Notes: a model not told the origin generated them from the letters alone. Shown: positions 9,189 to 18,091, counted from the stretch's first letter. The stretch: DNA of 59,000 nucleotides from Candidatus Nomurabacteria bacterium (GCA_020631935.1 JACKGP010000006.1:1-59000); one strand, 5' to 3'. Translations and numbers: made by a program.

Positions 9189-9659
9189 CTAGCGACTCAT
9201 CAAACTGTGAGTTATTGCAGCTGCTAACGCATCGGCTGCATCATCTGGCTTCGGTACCTGATTCAATCCTAGCTGCAAGCGCACCATTTCTTGGATCTGT
9301 TTTTTATCAGCCCTTCCATAACCTGTTAGGGTCTGTTTTATTTGTAGCGGTGTATATTCTGCGATACTCAAGCCAGCCTTTTTACAAGTCAGCATAGCCA
9401 CCCCGCGAGCATGACTAACGCTCATCGCCGTTGTAACATTACGAGCAAAAAACAGTTTTTCTATTGAAGCCGCCTCGGGTTTTGTCTCGGAAATTATTTC
9501 ATTCAAGCCATCAAATATCTCTTCTAGGCGTTCATCGAGCGGCGTATGCGCAGGCGTTTTTATAACACCCGCAGTCACCATGTTAAATTTACCACCCCCC
9601 ACATCAATCACTCCAAATCCTAATATTCCAGTCCCCGGATCAATTCCCAAGATACGCAT
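9189..9659 (-). CDS. ruvC: crossover junction endodeoxyribonuclease RuvC
   Basis: RuvC is the resolvase that cuts Holliday junctions after RuvAB migration. The 156 residues carry the RNase H-like acidic set: Asp in ILGIDPGTG, Glu in SIEKLFFARN, and the Asp pair in PKPDDAADALAAA. Length is typical. Start ATG 9659 has an AAGAAGGT site about 10 bases upstream. It begins 6 bp after the lamin-tail gene stop, so it is probably co-transcribed with that gene and yebC. Confidence 0.96.
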   Translation of the reverse strand: MRILGIDPGTGILGFGVIDVGGGKFNMVTAGVIKTPAHTPLDERLEEIFDGLNEIISETKPEAASIEKLFFARNVTTAMSVSHARGVAMLTCKKAGLSIAEYTPLQIKQTLTGYGRADKKQIQEMVRLQLGLNQVPKPDDAADALAAAITHSLMSR

Positions 9660-9665
9660 ATTTAA

Positions 9666-11234
9666 TTACCTTCTTATAAATTGCTTTAGTTTGCCGATAG
9701 ATTCACCAATTTCGCTACGCCACTCCCATATTCCATAACCGACGGCCAAGCTTGCAACAACTGAAAATATCAACCATTCACCATACTGCTTAGAGCTGTC
9801 GCCATAGGGTTGCACTGGATGAGATGCACTTGCGAACGAAGCGTTGGCAACCTTTCTACAACGATTGGTTTCTGGGTTACGCTCCCAGCCTATTTGGCAC
9901 GGCTTTAATCCGCTATCAGATGACGTCAGTGACTTGCAGCGATTAGTTTCTGGGTTGCGAAACTGTCCAGCCTTGCAGGGTTTTAGACTCGAGCCTGATA
10001 CTCCGCCTGAGCTAGTCAATTTGCAACGATTCGTTAGAGGATTTCGGAACTGATTTGGTGCACAGTCTACCAACTTACTGGTACTACTATCTTTCAATTT
10101 ACATCGGTTAGTAAGAGGATTCCTGTATTGATCGGGACGACAGGGCTTTAATTCACTCACACTATCCATAGCCTGATCTTGACTAGGCATCTCGAAGACT
10201 GGAGCCAGGTTTCCAGAACTTAATTTAGATGTCCACTGCCAGTCATTAGTTGCGCTATCGTAAGCCCACGACCAGCCAGTCTTACTGCTAGAACTAGCGC
10301 TTGGGTAGTTTATCACGGTACCCGAGAGCGCATCGCCAATACCATGCATATCCTCTAGCCATATCCATCCACCGCTATTTGTTATCGACAGTGCATCACC
10401 GTTGGTTTTTGTACTAATCACACCGTAGCCACCTGCTGGCAAACTACCACCCAGCACAATAGCATTGCTACTGGTAACATTTTGCCCAGCATAGCCAATT
10501 CTTAATCGTAGTTTTTCCAAAGGCCATACTTCATTTAATGGATTGTAAAGCTTCACATAATCCTGACAGCCCAAGGTGTTTTCTAAAGGTGAACATTCGC
10601 GTGAGTGTGGCATTACTTCGACAATTTTAATTGGAGTGTCTTCTAGTGGCCTGTACCACTCTCCTGCAACCAACGTAGACTTTAATTCTTTAAAATCTAC
10701 CGCGAAGTCACCAGTCCTAGCCGATAACGCACCCGACCTACGCTCGTACGCACCAGACTTTTCGGGCGGAATGGCAATAGCATCATGAACAGACTCTTGC
10801 CCAAAGGCATCGCTAGACTTCAATAATATTAAATCTACATTATTAATATTTTGCATACAATTTATTAGTTCATTGTCTACATTTTTATTTGTGCGACTAT
10901 CAATCACAGATTCCTGAGCGGAAATTACCGACTCACCAGCCAGTATCCAACTATTCAACTCAGCTTTACAAACCAAACTATTAGACGCATATGCGCTCAC
11001 GCTCCAGTTTGTTAAATTAATATGGCTCGAGCCATTATTTTTCAGCTGAAAAAACTGCAAGCCAACGTCTTGCACAGCTCCGTCACTTGAATTAGTACCA
11101 AAAGAGGTTATGTAGACAGGAGAATAATAGGCGTCAGGCGTAGTTGTGCTAACCTCTGCACTAACTACGTGCTGGTCAGCCAGCGGAATAATTAACGTAG
11201 CGATAACAAATAATATTCCCCGAAACAATGTCAT
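9666..11234 (-). CDS. lamin-tail-domain surface protein with four Cys repeats
   Basis: A 522-residue secreted or anchored protein. Residues 1-27 form a signal peptide (cleavage near ADQHVVSAE). Two beta-rich regions follow; the second (EVMPHSRECSP...DYVKLYNPLNEVWPL, SGGWIWLEDMHG) has the lamin tail (LTD) pattern. Residues 365-459 hold four repeats of exact C-x12-C spacing ending R-N-P-[LE]-T-N-R-C, and a final membrane span lies at about 487-507 before a basic tail. LTD proteins are common on the surface of these host-attached bacteria; adhesion is an inference. TATACT (complement of 11242-11247) ends 7 bases before ATG. Confidence 0.85.
   Translation of the reverse strand: MTLFRGILFVIATLIIPLADQHVVSAEVSTTTPDAYYSPVYITSFGTNSSDGAVQDVGLQFFQLKNNGSSHINLTNWSVSAYASNSLVCKAELNSWILAGESVISAQESVIDSRTNKNVDNELINCMQNINNVDLILLKSSDAFGQESVHDAIAIPPEKSGAYERRSGALSARTGDFAVDFKELKSTLVAGEWYRPLEDTPIKIVEVMPHSRECSPLENTLGCQDYVKLYNPLNEVWPLEKLRLRIGYAGQNVTSSNAIVLGGSLPAGGYGVISTKTNGDALSITNSGGWIWLEDMHGIGDALSGTVINYPSASSSSKTGWSWAYDSATNDWQWTSKLSSGNLAPVFEMPSQDQAMDSVSELKPCRPDQYRNPLTNRCKLKDSSTSKLVDCAPNQFRNPLTNRCKLTSSGGVSGSSLKPCKAGQFRNPETNRCKSLTSSDSGLKPCQIGWERNPETNRCRKVANASFASASHPVQPYGDSSKQYGEWLIFSVVASLAVGYGIWEWRSEIGESIGKLKQFIRR
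9855..10145 (-). repeat. four tandem Cys-flanked repeats within the lamin-tail gene
   Basis: Coding repeat: cysteine pairs at residues 365/378, 391/404, 420/433 and 446/459, each C-x12-C with the shared core R-N-P-x-T-N-R-C-[KR]. The units are separated by Ser/Thr/Gly-rich linkers of 12-15 residues. The DNA of the units is similar but not identical, so they are not a recent duplication. Confidence 0.9.
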
Positions 11235-11281
11235 TTAACACAGTATAAACCTAATTCAGAGAAAACATCAACTTATTTAAC

Positions 11282-11995
11282 TCAATCTTGTAGGTCGGCG
11301 TTTGTGTGAACACCTACTACGTCGTCCAGGCCTTCGATCGCATCAATAATCCTCATTATCTTCTCAGATGTTTCTTTGTCGGTAATTTCGACTTCGTTGT
11401 TTGCGATATATTGTAGCCCAGCGTCTAACACCTCTAGCCCTGCATCGGCAACCGCCCTTCGCACAGCATCGAAGTCTTTCATGTTTGTGTAAACTATAAG
11501 TTCACCATCATCGTCAATCGCATCCTCGGCCCCAGCGTCCAGAACTGTCAGTAGCGCATCCTCACCGCTTGCGTTGACATGAATAACGCCTTTGCGAGTA
11601 AACTGAAACATCACACTGCCAGCATCTGCTATTGTGCCGCCATTTTTAGTTAGGGCAGTTTTTACCTCCGGAAAAGTTCGATTACGATTGTCGGTTGCAG
11701 TTTCGATAATAATACCTACGCCACCCGGGCCATAACCCTCATAGGTAACCTCTTCCAGCACGGCAGCGTTTTTATCGCTTGCCCTAGCAATAGCCCGATC
11801 AATATTGGCGTTTGGCATATTCGCCTGTTTAGCTTTTTCAATCGCTAGTGCCAATGACGGATTCATTGCTGGGTCGGTGCCAGACTTGGCAGCCAGCGCA
11901 ATCATGTTTCCGATGCGCGTAAATACTGCACCGCGCTTTGCGTCATTCGCACCCTTGTCGCGTTTAATCTTAGCCCATTTACTGTGTCCAGCCAT
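11282..11995 (-). CDS. yebC: YebC/PmpR family protein
   Basis: YebC-family proteins were annotated as transcription regulators and are now linked to helping ribosomes through proline-rich stretches. The 237-residue sequence has the N-terminal signature MAGHSKWAKIKRDKGANDAKRG and the conserved core YEGYGPGGVGIIIETATDNRNRT. An in-frame GGAGT lies about 9 bases before ATG 11995, with TATAAT roughly 35 bases further up, so this mRNA has a normal leader. It heads the yebC-LTD-ruvC group; yebC-ruvC linkage is widespread in bacteria. Confidence 0.96.
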   Translation of the reverse strand: MAGHSKWAKIKRDKGANDAKRGAVFTRIGNMIALAAKSGTDPAMNPSLALAIEKAKQANMPNANIDRAIARASDKNAAVLEEVTYEGYGPGGVGIIIETATDNRNRTFPEVKTALTKNGGTIADAGSVMFQFTRKGVIHVNASGEDALLTVLDAGAEDAIDDDGELIVYTNMKDFDAVRRAVADAGLEVLDAGLQYIANNEVEITDKETSEKIMRIIDAIEGLDDVVGVHTNADLQD

Positions 11996-12043
11996 GAAAA
12001 ATACTCCGTTGTTATCGGTAATAATTTCTACTATTATAGCATT

Positions 12044-13492
12044 TTATTCAATGACGTTCATCTGCTCTGGACGAAGCTTAGTTTTGCGCCACATCCAAGC
12101 ACACCATGCACCAAGAGCTAAATATGCAAAACCTACCGTCCAAAAATCTGCCTGAATTTCGCTTTGCGCCCACGATAAATTGGCAAAAAACTGAGCAGTA
12201 GATGTCATATATTCTAGCAGGATTTGTGTTGGCCAAGCCAATACACTAGACATAGGTGGAAATATTAGCACCGCCAATCCCGACACAAAAACTAACAACA
12301 TTGCCAACGGTACTAGCGGCAAAATCAATAAGTTCGCAAAGATTGCCACGTTGCTAACCACACCAAAGGCTACGGCTAAAATTGGCAAAGTCCATAGCCA
12401 AGCAGCAAGAGTCTCTCCCAAAATCTGTCGCAATGTCCCAGGTTTTTTATTGCCAAAATAATATGCTTGAATCAGCGGAGCCATGATTATAACGCCAGCA
12501 AAAGCCGCAAAGCTAAGTTGCCAGCCAACATCACCCCATGCATAGCTCGGATCAATCAAAACAGTTACCGCCATAGCCAACGGCAACAACACTAGCGGAT
12601 GAATCGCTCGACCATAGTACCAGGCTGCCAAACTTAGACCCGTTACCAGCCCCGCCCGGCTCATGCTCGGACTAGCGCCAGTGATGACGATAAATCCAAT
12701 CGTCATGGTGGCGGCACTTAAAGTAGATAGATATTTTGATACCTTAGCAAATAGTCGCCTCGCCAGTCGCACTAAAATTGTTAAATTGTAGCCACTAGCA
12801 ACCACTATGTGAGTCAGACCTGCTATCTGCAGCGACTGGTCAAGATCAGGCGGTAGGGCCCTTCGCTGCCCAACCAAGTAGCCTACGCCCAGGCTAGCTT
12901 GCGGTTCGGCGACTACCTGCCGAACAGCATTTGCAAACCAATTACGCACCCCCAAGGCTACATCGCCTGGCTGGGGGCGCTCAATTTTAATGATTTCTGG
13001 CCTATAAATACTCGCGCTAAATGTACCAAATCCAGGCTGTAATTTTCCGCTAAATTCTAATCTGTCGCTCCGTTGAATATTATCCACCCTCTTGCCTAAG
13101 CTCAACCAAATTTTACCAGCTATCGGTTCACCCTTTCTAGAAATATCCTTCATGCGCAAGGTTGTATTACCACGTTTATCAACGTCGGCATCCTCGCTTA
13201 CCACACCGCTCAGTTGAACGGTTTTTTCATATAATGATTGGTAGTTTTTTAGCAGCACCATCTCGCCACCACCGCGCCAAGCACCTAGCATCAACCCACC
13301 GATTAAGGCTAGGGCTAAAGTCCAGCGCTTTGCTTTCCAAGTAGCAGTCAAAATTAACACAAAGGCCGTCAAAAACCAGCCTAAGCCACCCAGCCCAAGC
13401 CAGCTATAAAAAGCTGTGCCAACTACTACCCCAACGCAAGCTACAGATATCTGCCAACTTACATGAACATCACGAATCAAGAATAATTTCAT
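12044..13492 (-). CDS. comEC: ComEC/Rec2-type DNA uptake channel
   Basis: A polytopic protein of 482 residues carrying the competence domain: LPPDLDQSLQIAGLTHIVVASGYNL and GASPSMSRAGL are diagnostic of the family, which forms the channel for transforming DNA across the inner membrane. N-terminal spans precede an OB-like part (SGVVSEDADVDKRGNTTLRM). The C-terminal metallo-beta-lactamase domain of long ComEC proteins is absent. The open frame extends back to 13597 through the tRNA-Lys gene, but TATACT (complement of 13501-13506) ends 8 bases before ATG 13492, which fixes the start. Confidence 0.92.
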   Translation of the reverse strand: MKLFLIRDVHVSWQISVACVGVVVGTAFYSWLGLGGLGWFLTAFVLILTATWKAKRWTLALALIGGLMLGAWRGGGEMVLLKNYQSLYEKTVQLSGVVSEDADVDKRGNTTLRMKDISRKGEPIAGKIWLSLGKRVDNIQRSDRLEFSGKLQPGFGTFSASIYRPEIIKIERPQPGDVALGVRNWFANAVRQVVAEPQASLGVGYLVGQRRALPPDLDQSLQIAGLTHIVVASGYNLTILVRLARRLFAKVSKYLSTLSAATMTIGFIVITGASPSMSRAGLVTGLSLAAWYYGRAIHPLVLLPLAMAVTVLIDPSYAWGDVGWQLSFAAFAGVIIMAPLIQAYYFGNKKPGTLRQILGETLAAWLWTLPILAVAFGVVSNVAIFANLLILPLVPLAMLLVFVSGLAVLIFPPMSSVLAWPTQILLEYMTSTAQFFANLSWAQSEIQADFWTVGFAYLALGAWCAWMWRKTKLRPEQMNVIE

Positions 13493-13530
13493 TAACCCAT
13501 AGTATACGCTAAATAATATTGCTACCCCAC

Positions 13531-13565
13531 TAAAATAAAAAACTCGCCACAAAGGCGAGGAGTTT
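13531..13565 (-). terminator. Rho-independent terminator of tRNA-Lys
   Basis: On the minus strand a hairpin (about 13539-13565, stem AAACTCcTCGCC/GGCGAGTTT around TTTGT) is followed by a T-rich run. It directly follows the tRNA-Lys 3' end and precedes the comEC promoter. Confidence 0.85.
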
Positions 13566-13569
13566 ACTG

Positions 13570-13646
13570 TGGAGGGTCCGATGGGGCTTGAACCCATGAC
13601 ACCCTGCTTAAAAGGCAGGTGCTCTAACCAGCTGAGCTACGGACCC
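13570..13646 (-). tRNA. tRNA-Lys (TTT)
   Basis: Full cloverleaf on the minus strand: acceptor GGGTCCG pairs with CGGACCC, D-arm AGCTCAGCTGGTTAGAGC, anticodon loop CTTTTAA giving anticodon TTT, and T-arm GGGTTCAAGCCCC. CCA is encoded (complement of 13570-13572). A terminator follows. Confidence 0.97.
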
Positions 13647-13695
13647 GTATACTAGCTCTATAAAATGTAACCCATCAGAGGTGATCTGTCAATAT

Positions 13696-14175
13696 TTAAT
13701 GTTTTTTATAGGCGCGCTTCGAAGTATGAACGCCTAGAATATCAATCAAGGCCACCATTAGCCCTGTTGTAACTATATAGACCTTATTGGTAATTATAAA
13801 GTTATAAATCTCTCTGCCGTCGCCTACCAGAACCAACCCACTACCCAATGGATCAATCAATAAAGCGGCTGCTAATATGGCAAAACAAGCCGCACCGACT
13901 ACTCGCATTACCTTGTCCTGGTAGCTCGGGCCACTAAAAAGTAGCAAGAGCGCCGGCATCAGCACTAATGCGACGGCGATAACCGTCTGTAATGGCGGAG
14001 TTTCAATAACCAGGCCCGCTTCAGAAAAGAATGGAGTTAGTTTTTCCGCCCATAGCTCGCTTAGCATTGCGCCTGCCGCCAAAGCCAAGCCAAGCACTCC
14101 AAATCGTCGCTTGGTTGCAAAGGCTAAAGCAAATAACAGCACAGTCGCTATAGCAATAGTAATGGCAACATTCAT
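13696..14175 (-). CDS. small polytopic membrane protein, unknown
   Basis: A 159-residue protein with about five hydrophobic segments, starting MNVAITIAIATVLLFALAF and ending VALIDILGVHTSKRAYKKH. The arrangement resembles a CvpA-like or uncharacterised four-to-five-span protein, but no signature was found. TATAAT (complement of 14183-14188) ends 7 bases before ATG, so it has its own leaderless promoter and is transcribed independently of the rimK group just upstream. Confidence 0.7.
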   Translation of the reverse strand: MNVAITIAIATVLLFALAFATKRRFGVLGLALAAGAMLSELWAEKLTPFFSEAGLVIETPPLQTVIAVALVLMPALLLLFSGPSYQDKVMRVVGAACFAILAAALLIDPLGSGLVLVGDGREIYNFIITNKVYIVTTGLMVALIDILGVHTSKRAYKKH

Positions 14176-14219
14176 GCTACTGATTATAGCAGGCTAAACT
14201 TCTCTTATAAATGTGGCGG

Positions 14220-15131
14220 TTAAGCGCCAATTTTATCTTTTTTAGGCCGTCTCTTAGCGTTCTGCTCTATGTACTCTATAATCGGCGTTGCCACATCTCT
14301 ACCGGTGACCTTCTCGATGCCGAAGCCTGGACTAGCATTTACCTCCAGAATCAGCGGCCCACGCTCTGAGCGCATAAAGTCTACGCCGGCCACATTTAGC
14401 CCCATGGCTCTAGCAGCCTTTACGCACATCTTGCGCTCTTCATCCGTCAGTTTTACTTTTGTACCCTCACCACCCTTATGAAGATTTGAACGAAAATCAT
14501 CATCTAGACTCTGGCGTTTCATACTAGCAACAACCCGCCCACCGACTATAAATGCTCGAATATCCACACCAGCCGACTCCTTGACAAACTCCTGAATCAA
14601 AATGCTTGTGCCGTCTTCATTCTGCAAGTAAAATGCCTGCAGCACAGACTTTGCCGCCTTCTTGGTGTCGGCCAAAACCACCCCATTTCCATGAGTACCA
14701 CGCGCAAGCTTAATAATAACTGGAGCACCGCCCAGTTTCTCAAGAAGGTCGTCTATGTCAGCCGAATTTCGGCTAAAAACTGTTTTAGGCATAGAAACAC
14801 CCGCTTTTGAAAAAAGCTGCATCGAACGAAGCTTATCCCTAGAGCGCGCAATTGCAATTGAGCTCGAAACGGTGTAAATACCCTGCATCTCTAGCTGTCG
14901 CACGATTGCCGTACCGTACTTGGTCATATAGCTAGCAATTCGTGGAATTATAACGTCAAATCTACCAAGATCTTTACCCTTGTAGCTAACAGTGGGGTTA
15001 TTTTTTTCGATACTCGCATAGCAATCCCGGTATCTGACAACCTCCACTTCATGACCGCGAATTTTTGCCACTTCTTTAAGTCGCTTGGTAGAGTAGTTTC
15101 CTGGCCCATTTGATAAAATTGCAATTTTCAT
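14220..15131 (-). CDS. rimK: RimK-type ATP-grasp ligase
   Basis: RimK-family enzymes use ATP to add amino acids, classically glutamate, to a protein C-terminus such as ribosomal protein S6, or to small peptides. The 303 residues show the ATP-grasp fold: SIAIARSRDKLRSMQLF, the nucleotide loop LARGTHGNGVVL, QEFVKESAGVDIRAFIVGG, and metal-binding GPLILEVNASPGF. ATG 15131 (MKIAILSNGPG) is preferred over 15143. It is the third gene of a same-strand group behind a retropepsin-like protease and a DUF1704-type peptidase. The substrate here is unknown. Confidence 0.93.
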   Translation of the reverse strand: MKIAILSNGPGNYSTKRLKEVAKIRGHEVEVVRYRDCYASIEKNNPTVSYKGKDLGRFDVIIPRIASYMTKYGTAIVRQLEMQGIYTVSSSIAIARSRDKLRSMQLFSKAGVSMPKTVFSRNSADIDDLLEKLGGAPVIIKLARGTHGNGVVLADTKKAAKSVLQAFYLQNEDGTSILIQEFVKESAGVDIRAFIVGGRVVASMKRQSLDDDFRSNLHKGGEGTKVKLTDEERKMCVKAARAMGLNVAGVDFMRSERGPLILEVNASPGFGIEKVTGRDVATPIIEYIEQNAKRRPKKDKIGA

Positions 15132-15155
15132 ATTTAATCTCACTCTACTAGTTTA

Positions 15156-15662
15156 CTAACTTTTATGGTATTTCTTAAAAAACTCATACGGATTATGCTG
15201 CAGCTCATCATTGAGAGCCCTGCTATCGCTGCGAGGCAGTTCGTTAACGCGACCCTTTCTAACATCTACAATAAATTTACCAGTGAGAGTCCGTCTACCG
15301 AGCAATATCGGAAACTTATTATTACTGCGATCAGAGAGGTTAAAGAGTGCGCGAATTCTGCGACCGCCTACTCTAATAATCAGCTCCGTACGATAACGTA
15401 TTTGCGTATGACCGCTAGAACTCCTAATCTTCGCAACTTTATAGTTCTTTCTAGACAATCTTTCACCAGTATAAAACTCTGATGATTTATCGAATAGGGT
15501 AAAGTGAAGCATACCCTCTTGGTCAATTTCTATATCACTTGACCAAATAGCCGAGCTATCTGCACCGGTGTCTACCTTTGCCGGTACATTCTCACTGTAG
15601 CCTACGATATCAATCGTACATGTTTTACCAATCACAGAAAGAGGTTTTTTGCTGCTAGTCAT
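15156..15662 (-). CDS. RimK-associated retropepsin-like protease (PF05618 type)
   Basis: A 168-residue protein with the aspartyl-protease motif D31-T-G-A-D-S-S at the start of a small beta-rich fold, and a second flap/strand region (FPILLGRRTLTGKFIVDV) seen in the family annotated as RimK-linked ATP-dependent zinc protease (RimB in some genomes). It probably acts as a dimer because only one DTG is present. It lies between the rimK-type ligase (24 bp) and the DUF1704-type peptidase (8 bp) on the same strand. Family context suggests trimming or processing of RimK products. Confidence 0.85.
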   Translation of the reverse strand: MTSSKKPLSVIGKTCTIDIVGYSENVPAKVDTGADSSAIWSSDIEIDQEGMLHFTLFDKSSEFYTGERLSRKNYKVAKIRSSSGHTQIRYRTELIIRVGGRRIRALFNLSDRSNNKFPILLGRRTLTGKFIVDVRKGRVNELPRSDSRALNDELQHNPYEFFKKYHKS

Positions 15663-15670
15663 AACACCAA

Positions 15671-16876
15671 CTATAGTAAACCATCCCCTAACTCTCCGGC
15701 AACAGCAACATGCCTAGGGTTAGACGGGTCAAATTTTCCTTTTGTCAGATAGTCCAATACCTTCTCAACTGTGAATCCTTCGTCAAGCTTACTGGATATA
15801 AATTTACCTATTTCTACAAAACCTTTATGGTAGCTTATGTCCTTAGTAAATACCCCTACGTGCTCATTTCCTAGCGAGCCACGATAGATGCGATTTACAT
15901 GAGCATACACTTCTTTCTGTAAGTCCTCGTCAGATCTATCATCACCAGAGGCTTCGTTTCGCTTTCTGGCACGATCAAGAGCGCGACTCAGCAGCTCCTC
16001 CCGTGTATGCTGCCTGCCATCAATTTGCCCTAGCGCAAAGGCTATATCGGTGTAGCGATCAATGTTCTTTGCAGGAATTGAACCGCTAATAGCATATTCA
16101 AAGAACACACCTAAGCCCTCCTCCGCATCAAGATAACCTGGCAAACCAGTCTGAAGCTCTTTACTGATTTTTGAGCCATTCAAGCTACGTTGTGCGTGAA
16201 CTAGTACTTCGTGGGTAAACAGTGGCTTTACCTGATCAGGCCCCATAGCTACTCGCTTCATACCAACTACGATTTTCTTTTCATCAGACAAGACGCTCAA
16301 TGCGCTCGCATCTTCACTTCTTTCAATGACCCAATCTTTCCAGCCCAAATCGTATCTACTTGCCAAAACCCCCAGACCAGCCTCGAAGCGATCTGCTACC
16401 TGGTCTGGTGATACGTCTACTTCTTCGGCAAAATTTTTCTCTAGTGCTTCAAACACCGGCTGATACTTCCTGTCTAGATACTCACGAACTAACTCAGCCG
16501 CTTGTTTAAATTCAACATTTGACTCTATTCCACTCTCTAAAGCAATCGCAATCTCGGCGTCAGGACTGCCATAGATTTCGCTAGTAGCCTTCGTATAACG
16601 CTCAGACCATATCGAATTAGATTCTGGTGTCATGGATTGCTGGAGTGCTAGCGAGCCCATAAGCATATACTGCATAGCAAGCTGTCGAGCGGCCTCTTCC
16701 TCCTCCAAGCTTCCGTGCTCAGCATCCCAAAACCTGTCCATTCTCTTGTATTCGTATGGCTTGTGTTTATTGACGCTCTGATCTAGATTTTCGTACTCCA
16801 GAATATCTCTTCTGGCAGACTCTACCGATGGTGCTATAGATTTAAGAACAAGTACTTTTGGTATTTCTGATGACAT
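15671..16876 (-). CDS. DUF1704/MATCAP-type metallopeptidase
   Basis: A 401-residue protein with H222-E-V-L-V-H227, an H-E-x3-H zinc site rather than the common H-E-x2-H, followed by LPGYLDAEEGLGVFFEYA containing the conserved EEGL glutamates (about 252-253). This pair of motifs matches DUF1704 proteins, some annotated as QEGLA-motif proteins, which include the eukaryotic MATCAP carboxypeptidases that trim tubulin tails. Neither signal peptide nor span is present, so it is cytosolic. It leads the group with the retropepsin-like and RimK genes. The upstream TATAAT is about 16 bases from ATG. Confidence 0.85.
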   Translation of the reverse strand: MSSEIPKVLVLKSIAPSVESARRDILEYENLDQSVNKHKPYEYKRMDRFWDAEHGSLEEEEAARQLAMQYMLMGSLALQQSMTPESNSIWSERYTKATSEIYGSPDAEIAIALESGIESNVEFKQAAELVREYLDRKYQPVFEALEKNFAEEVDVSPDQVADRFEAGLGVLASRYDLGWKDWVIERSEDASALSVLSDEKKIVVGMKRVAMGPDQVKPLFTHEVLVHAQRSLNGSKISKELQTGLPGYLDAEEGLGVFFEYAISGSIPAKNIDRYTDIAFALGQIDGRQHTREELLSRALDRARKRNEASGDDRSDEDLQKEVYAHVNRIYRGSLGNEHVGVFTKDISYHKGFVEIGKFISSKLDEGFTVEKVLDYLTKGKFDPSNPRHVAVAGELGDGLL

Positions 16877-16923
16877 ATAACTTTATATTAACATTATATC
16901 AATAAAAAGTCAATAGATGCGGT

Positions 16924-18033
16924 CTAGAAGAGGCTCCGTTTTTTAGTATTGGCAAACTGCTTCAGTAAATCTTTTTGCTTCTTGTTTAACTTCGTTGGCA
17001 CATCTACGATTATATTGACTATATGTGCACCGCGCGACTTGCCACTTAAGCTTGGCACGCCATGTCCGGAAAGCTTGAAGTCTGCATCTGGCTGCGTTCC
17101 AGCCGGGATCTTCATGCGCACTTTTCCATCAACCGTATCTACATCAATTTCAGTTCCGAGCGCAGCATCGATCATACTAATATGCTCGTCACTCAAAATC
17201 AAATCGCCCTCGCGAGTAAACTTTTTATGGGCTTTAACGCGTATATGAACGTACAAGTCGCCTTTCGCTCCATTGCCAACCGCCTCGCCCCGCTCCTTTA
17301 GCCTTAGGGTTGCGCCATCATCAATTCCCGCCGGAATCTTTATTGTCAGTGACTGCTCCTTACGCTCAACACCCCTACCACGACAAACGCTGCACTTTTT
17401 TTCTGGTATCTTTCCTTTACCATCGCAAGTTTCACAAACAACCGCTTGCTGTATTGCGCCAAACATCGTGTTCATCACTCGCATGCGCTGACCAGCGCCC
17501 TTGCAGGTTTCGCAAGTTTTTAAGCTATGGCCAGGCTCAACGGTACTTCCTTTGCAATGACTACATTCATCATCCATAGTAATTTTAAGCTTTTTTTCAG
17601 TACCAAAAACTGCCTCTTCAAAAGTCAAAGTAACCCTAGTTTCTACATCACGGCCCCGCACTGGACCACGTCTTCCTGCCGAGGCTCCACCGCCGAAGAA
17701 CTGACCGAATATGTCACCAAGTCCGCCATCGCCAAAATCAAAGTGTACGTTCTGGCCATTAAAACCGCCAAAACCTTCGAACGGGTTGCCACCAGCGTGC
17801 CCGCCACCAGACGCTCCGCCCACGCCCGCATGACCAAACTGATCATAGCGTTGGCGTTTTTGTTTGTCTTTCAGTACCTCGTAGGCTTCGTTTATTTCCT
17901 TGAACTTCTCTTCGTTGCCACCCTCCTTGTCAGGGTGATGTTTTACTGCAAGCTTCCGAAAAGCCTTTTTAATCTCATCGTCACTGGCGCTCTTGCCGAC
18001 GCCGAGTGTTTCATAGTAATCACGTTTACTCAT
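16924..18033 (-). CDS. dnaJ: chaperone DnaJ
   Basis: Co-chaperone that stimulates DnaK ATPase. The 369 residues contain the J domain with HPD (AVKHHPDKEGG), a Gly/Phe region, four zinc-binding motifs (CSHCKGS, CETCKGAG, CETCDGKG, CSVCRGRG) and the C-terminal substrate domains. Its promoter is heat-regulated: a CIRCE (18052-18078) sits just upstream of a TACAAT -10 whose end is 7 bases before ATG 18033, so the transcript is probably leaderless and repressed by HrcA. Confidence 0.98.
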   Translation of the reverse strand: MSKRDYYETLGVGKSASDDEIKKAFRKLAVKHHPDKEGGNEEKFKEINEAYEVLKDKQKRQRYDQFGHAGVGGASGGGHAGGNPFEGFGGFNGQNVHFDFGDGGLGDIFGQFFGGGASAGRRGPVRGRDVETRVTLTFEEAVFGTEKKLKITMDDECSHCKGSTVEPGHSLKTCETCKGAGQRMRVMNTMFGAIQQAVVCETCDGKGKIPEKKCSVCRGRGVERKEQSLTIKIPAGIDDGATLRLKERGEAVGNGAKGDLYVHIRVKAHKKFTREGDLILSDEHISMIDAALGTEIDVDTVDGKVRMKIPAGTQPDADFKLSGHGVPSLSGKSRGAHIVNIIVDVPTKLNKKQKDLLKQFANTKKRSLF

Positions 18034-18051
18034 CTAATATATTGTAGTTAA

Positions 18052-18078
18052 TTAGCACTCGATATGCAAGAGTGCTAG
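18052..18078 (-). promoter_or_regulatory. CIRCE operator of dnaJ
   Basis: TTAGCACTC, nine-base spacer, GAGTGCTAG: one mismatch from the consensus inverted repeat bound by HrcA. It overlaps the expected -35 zone of the dnaJ promoter (-10 TACAAT, complement of 18041-18046). Confidence 0.95.
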
Positions 18079-18091
18079 GGGCGGCCCTATC

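Noticed and set aside
13493..13597. comEC start at 13597
   Set aside because: The extension runs through the tRNA-Lys 3' end and its terminator; a -10 box sets the start at 13492.
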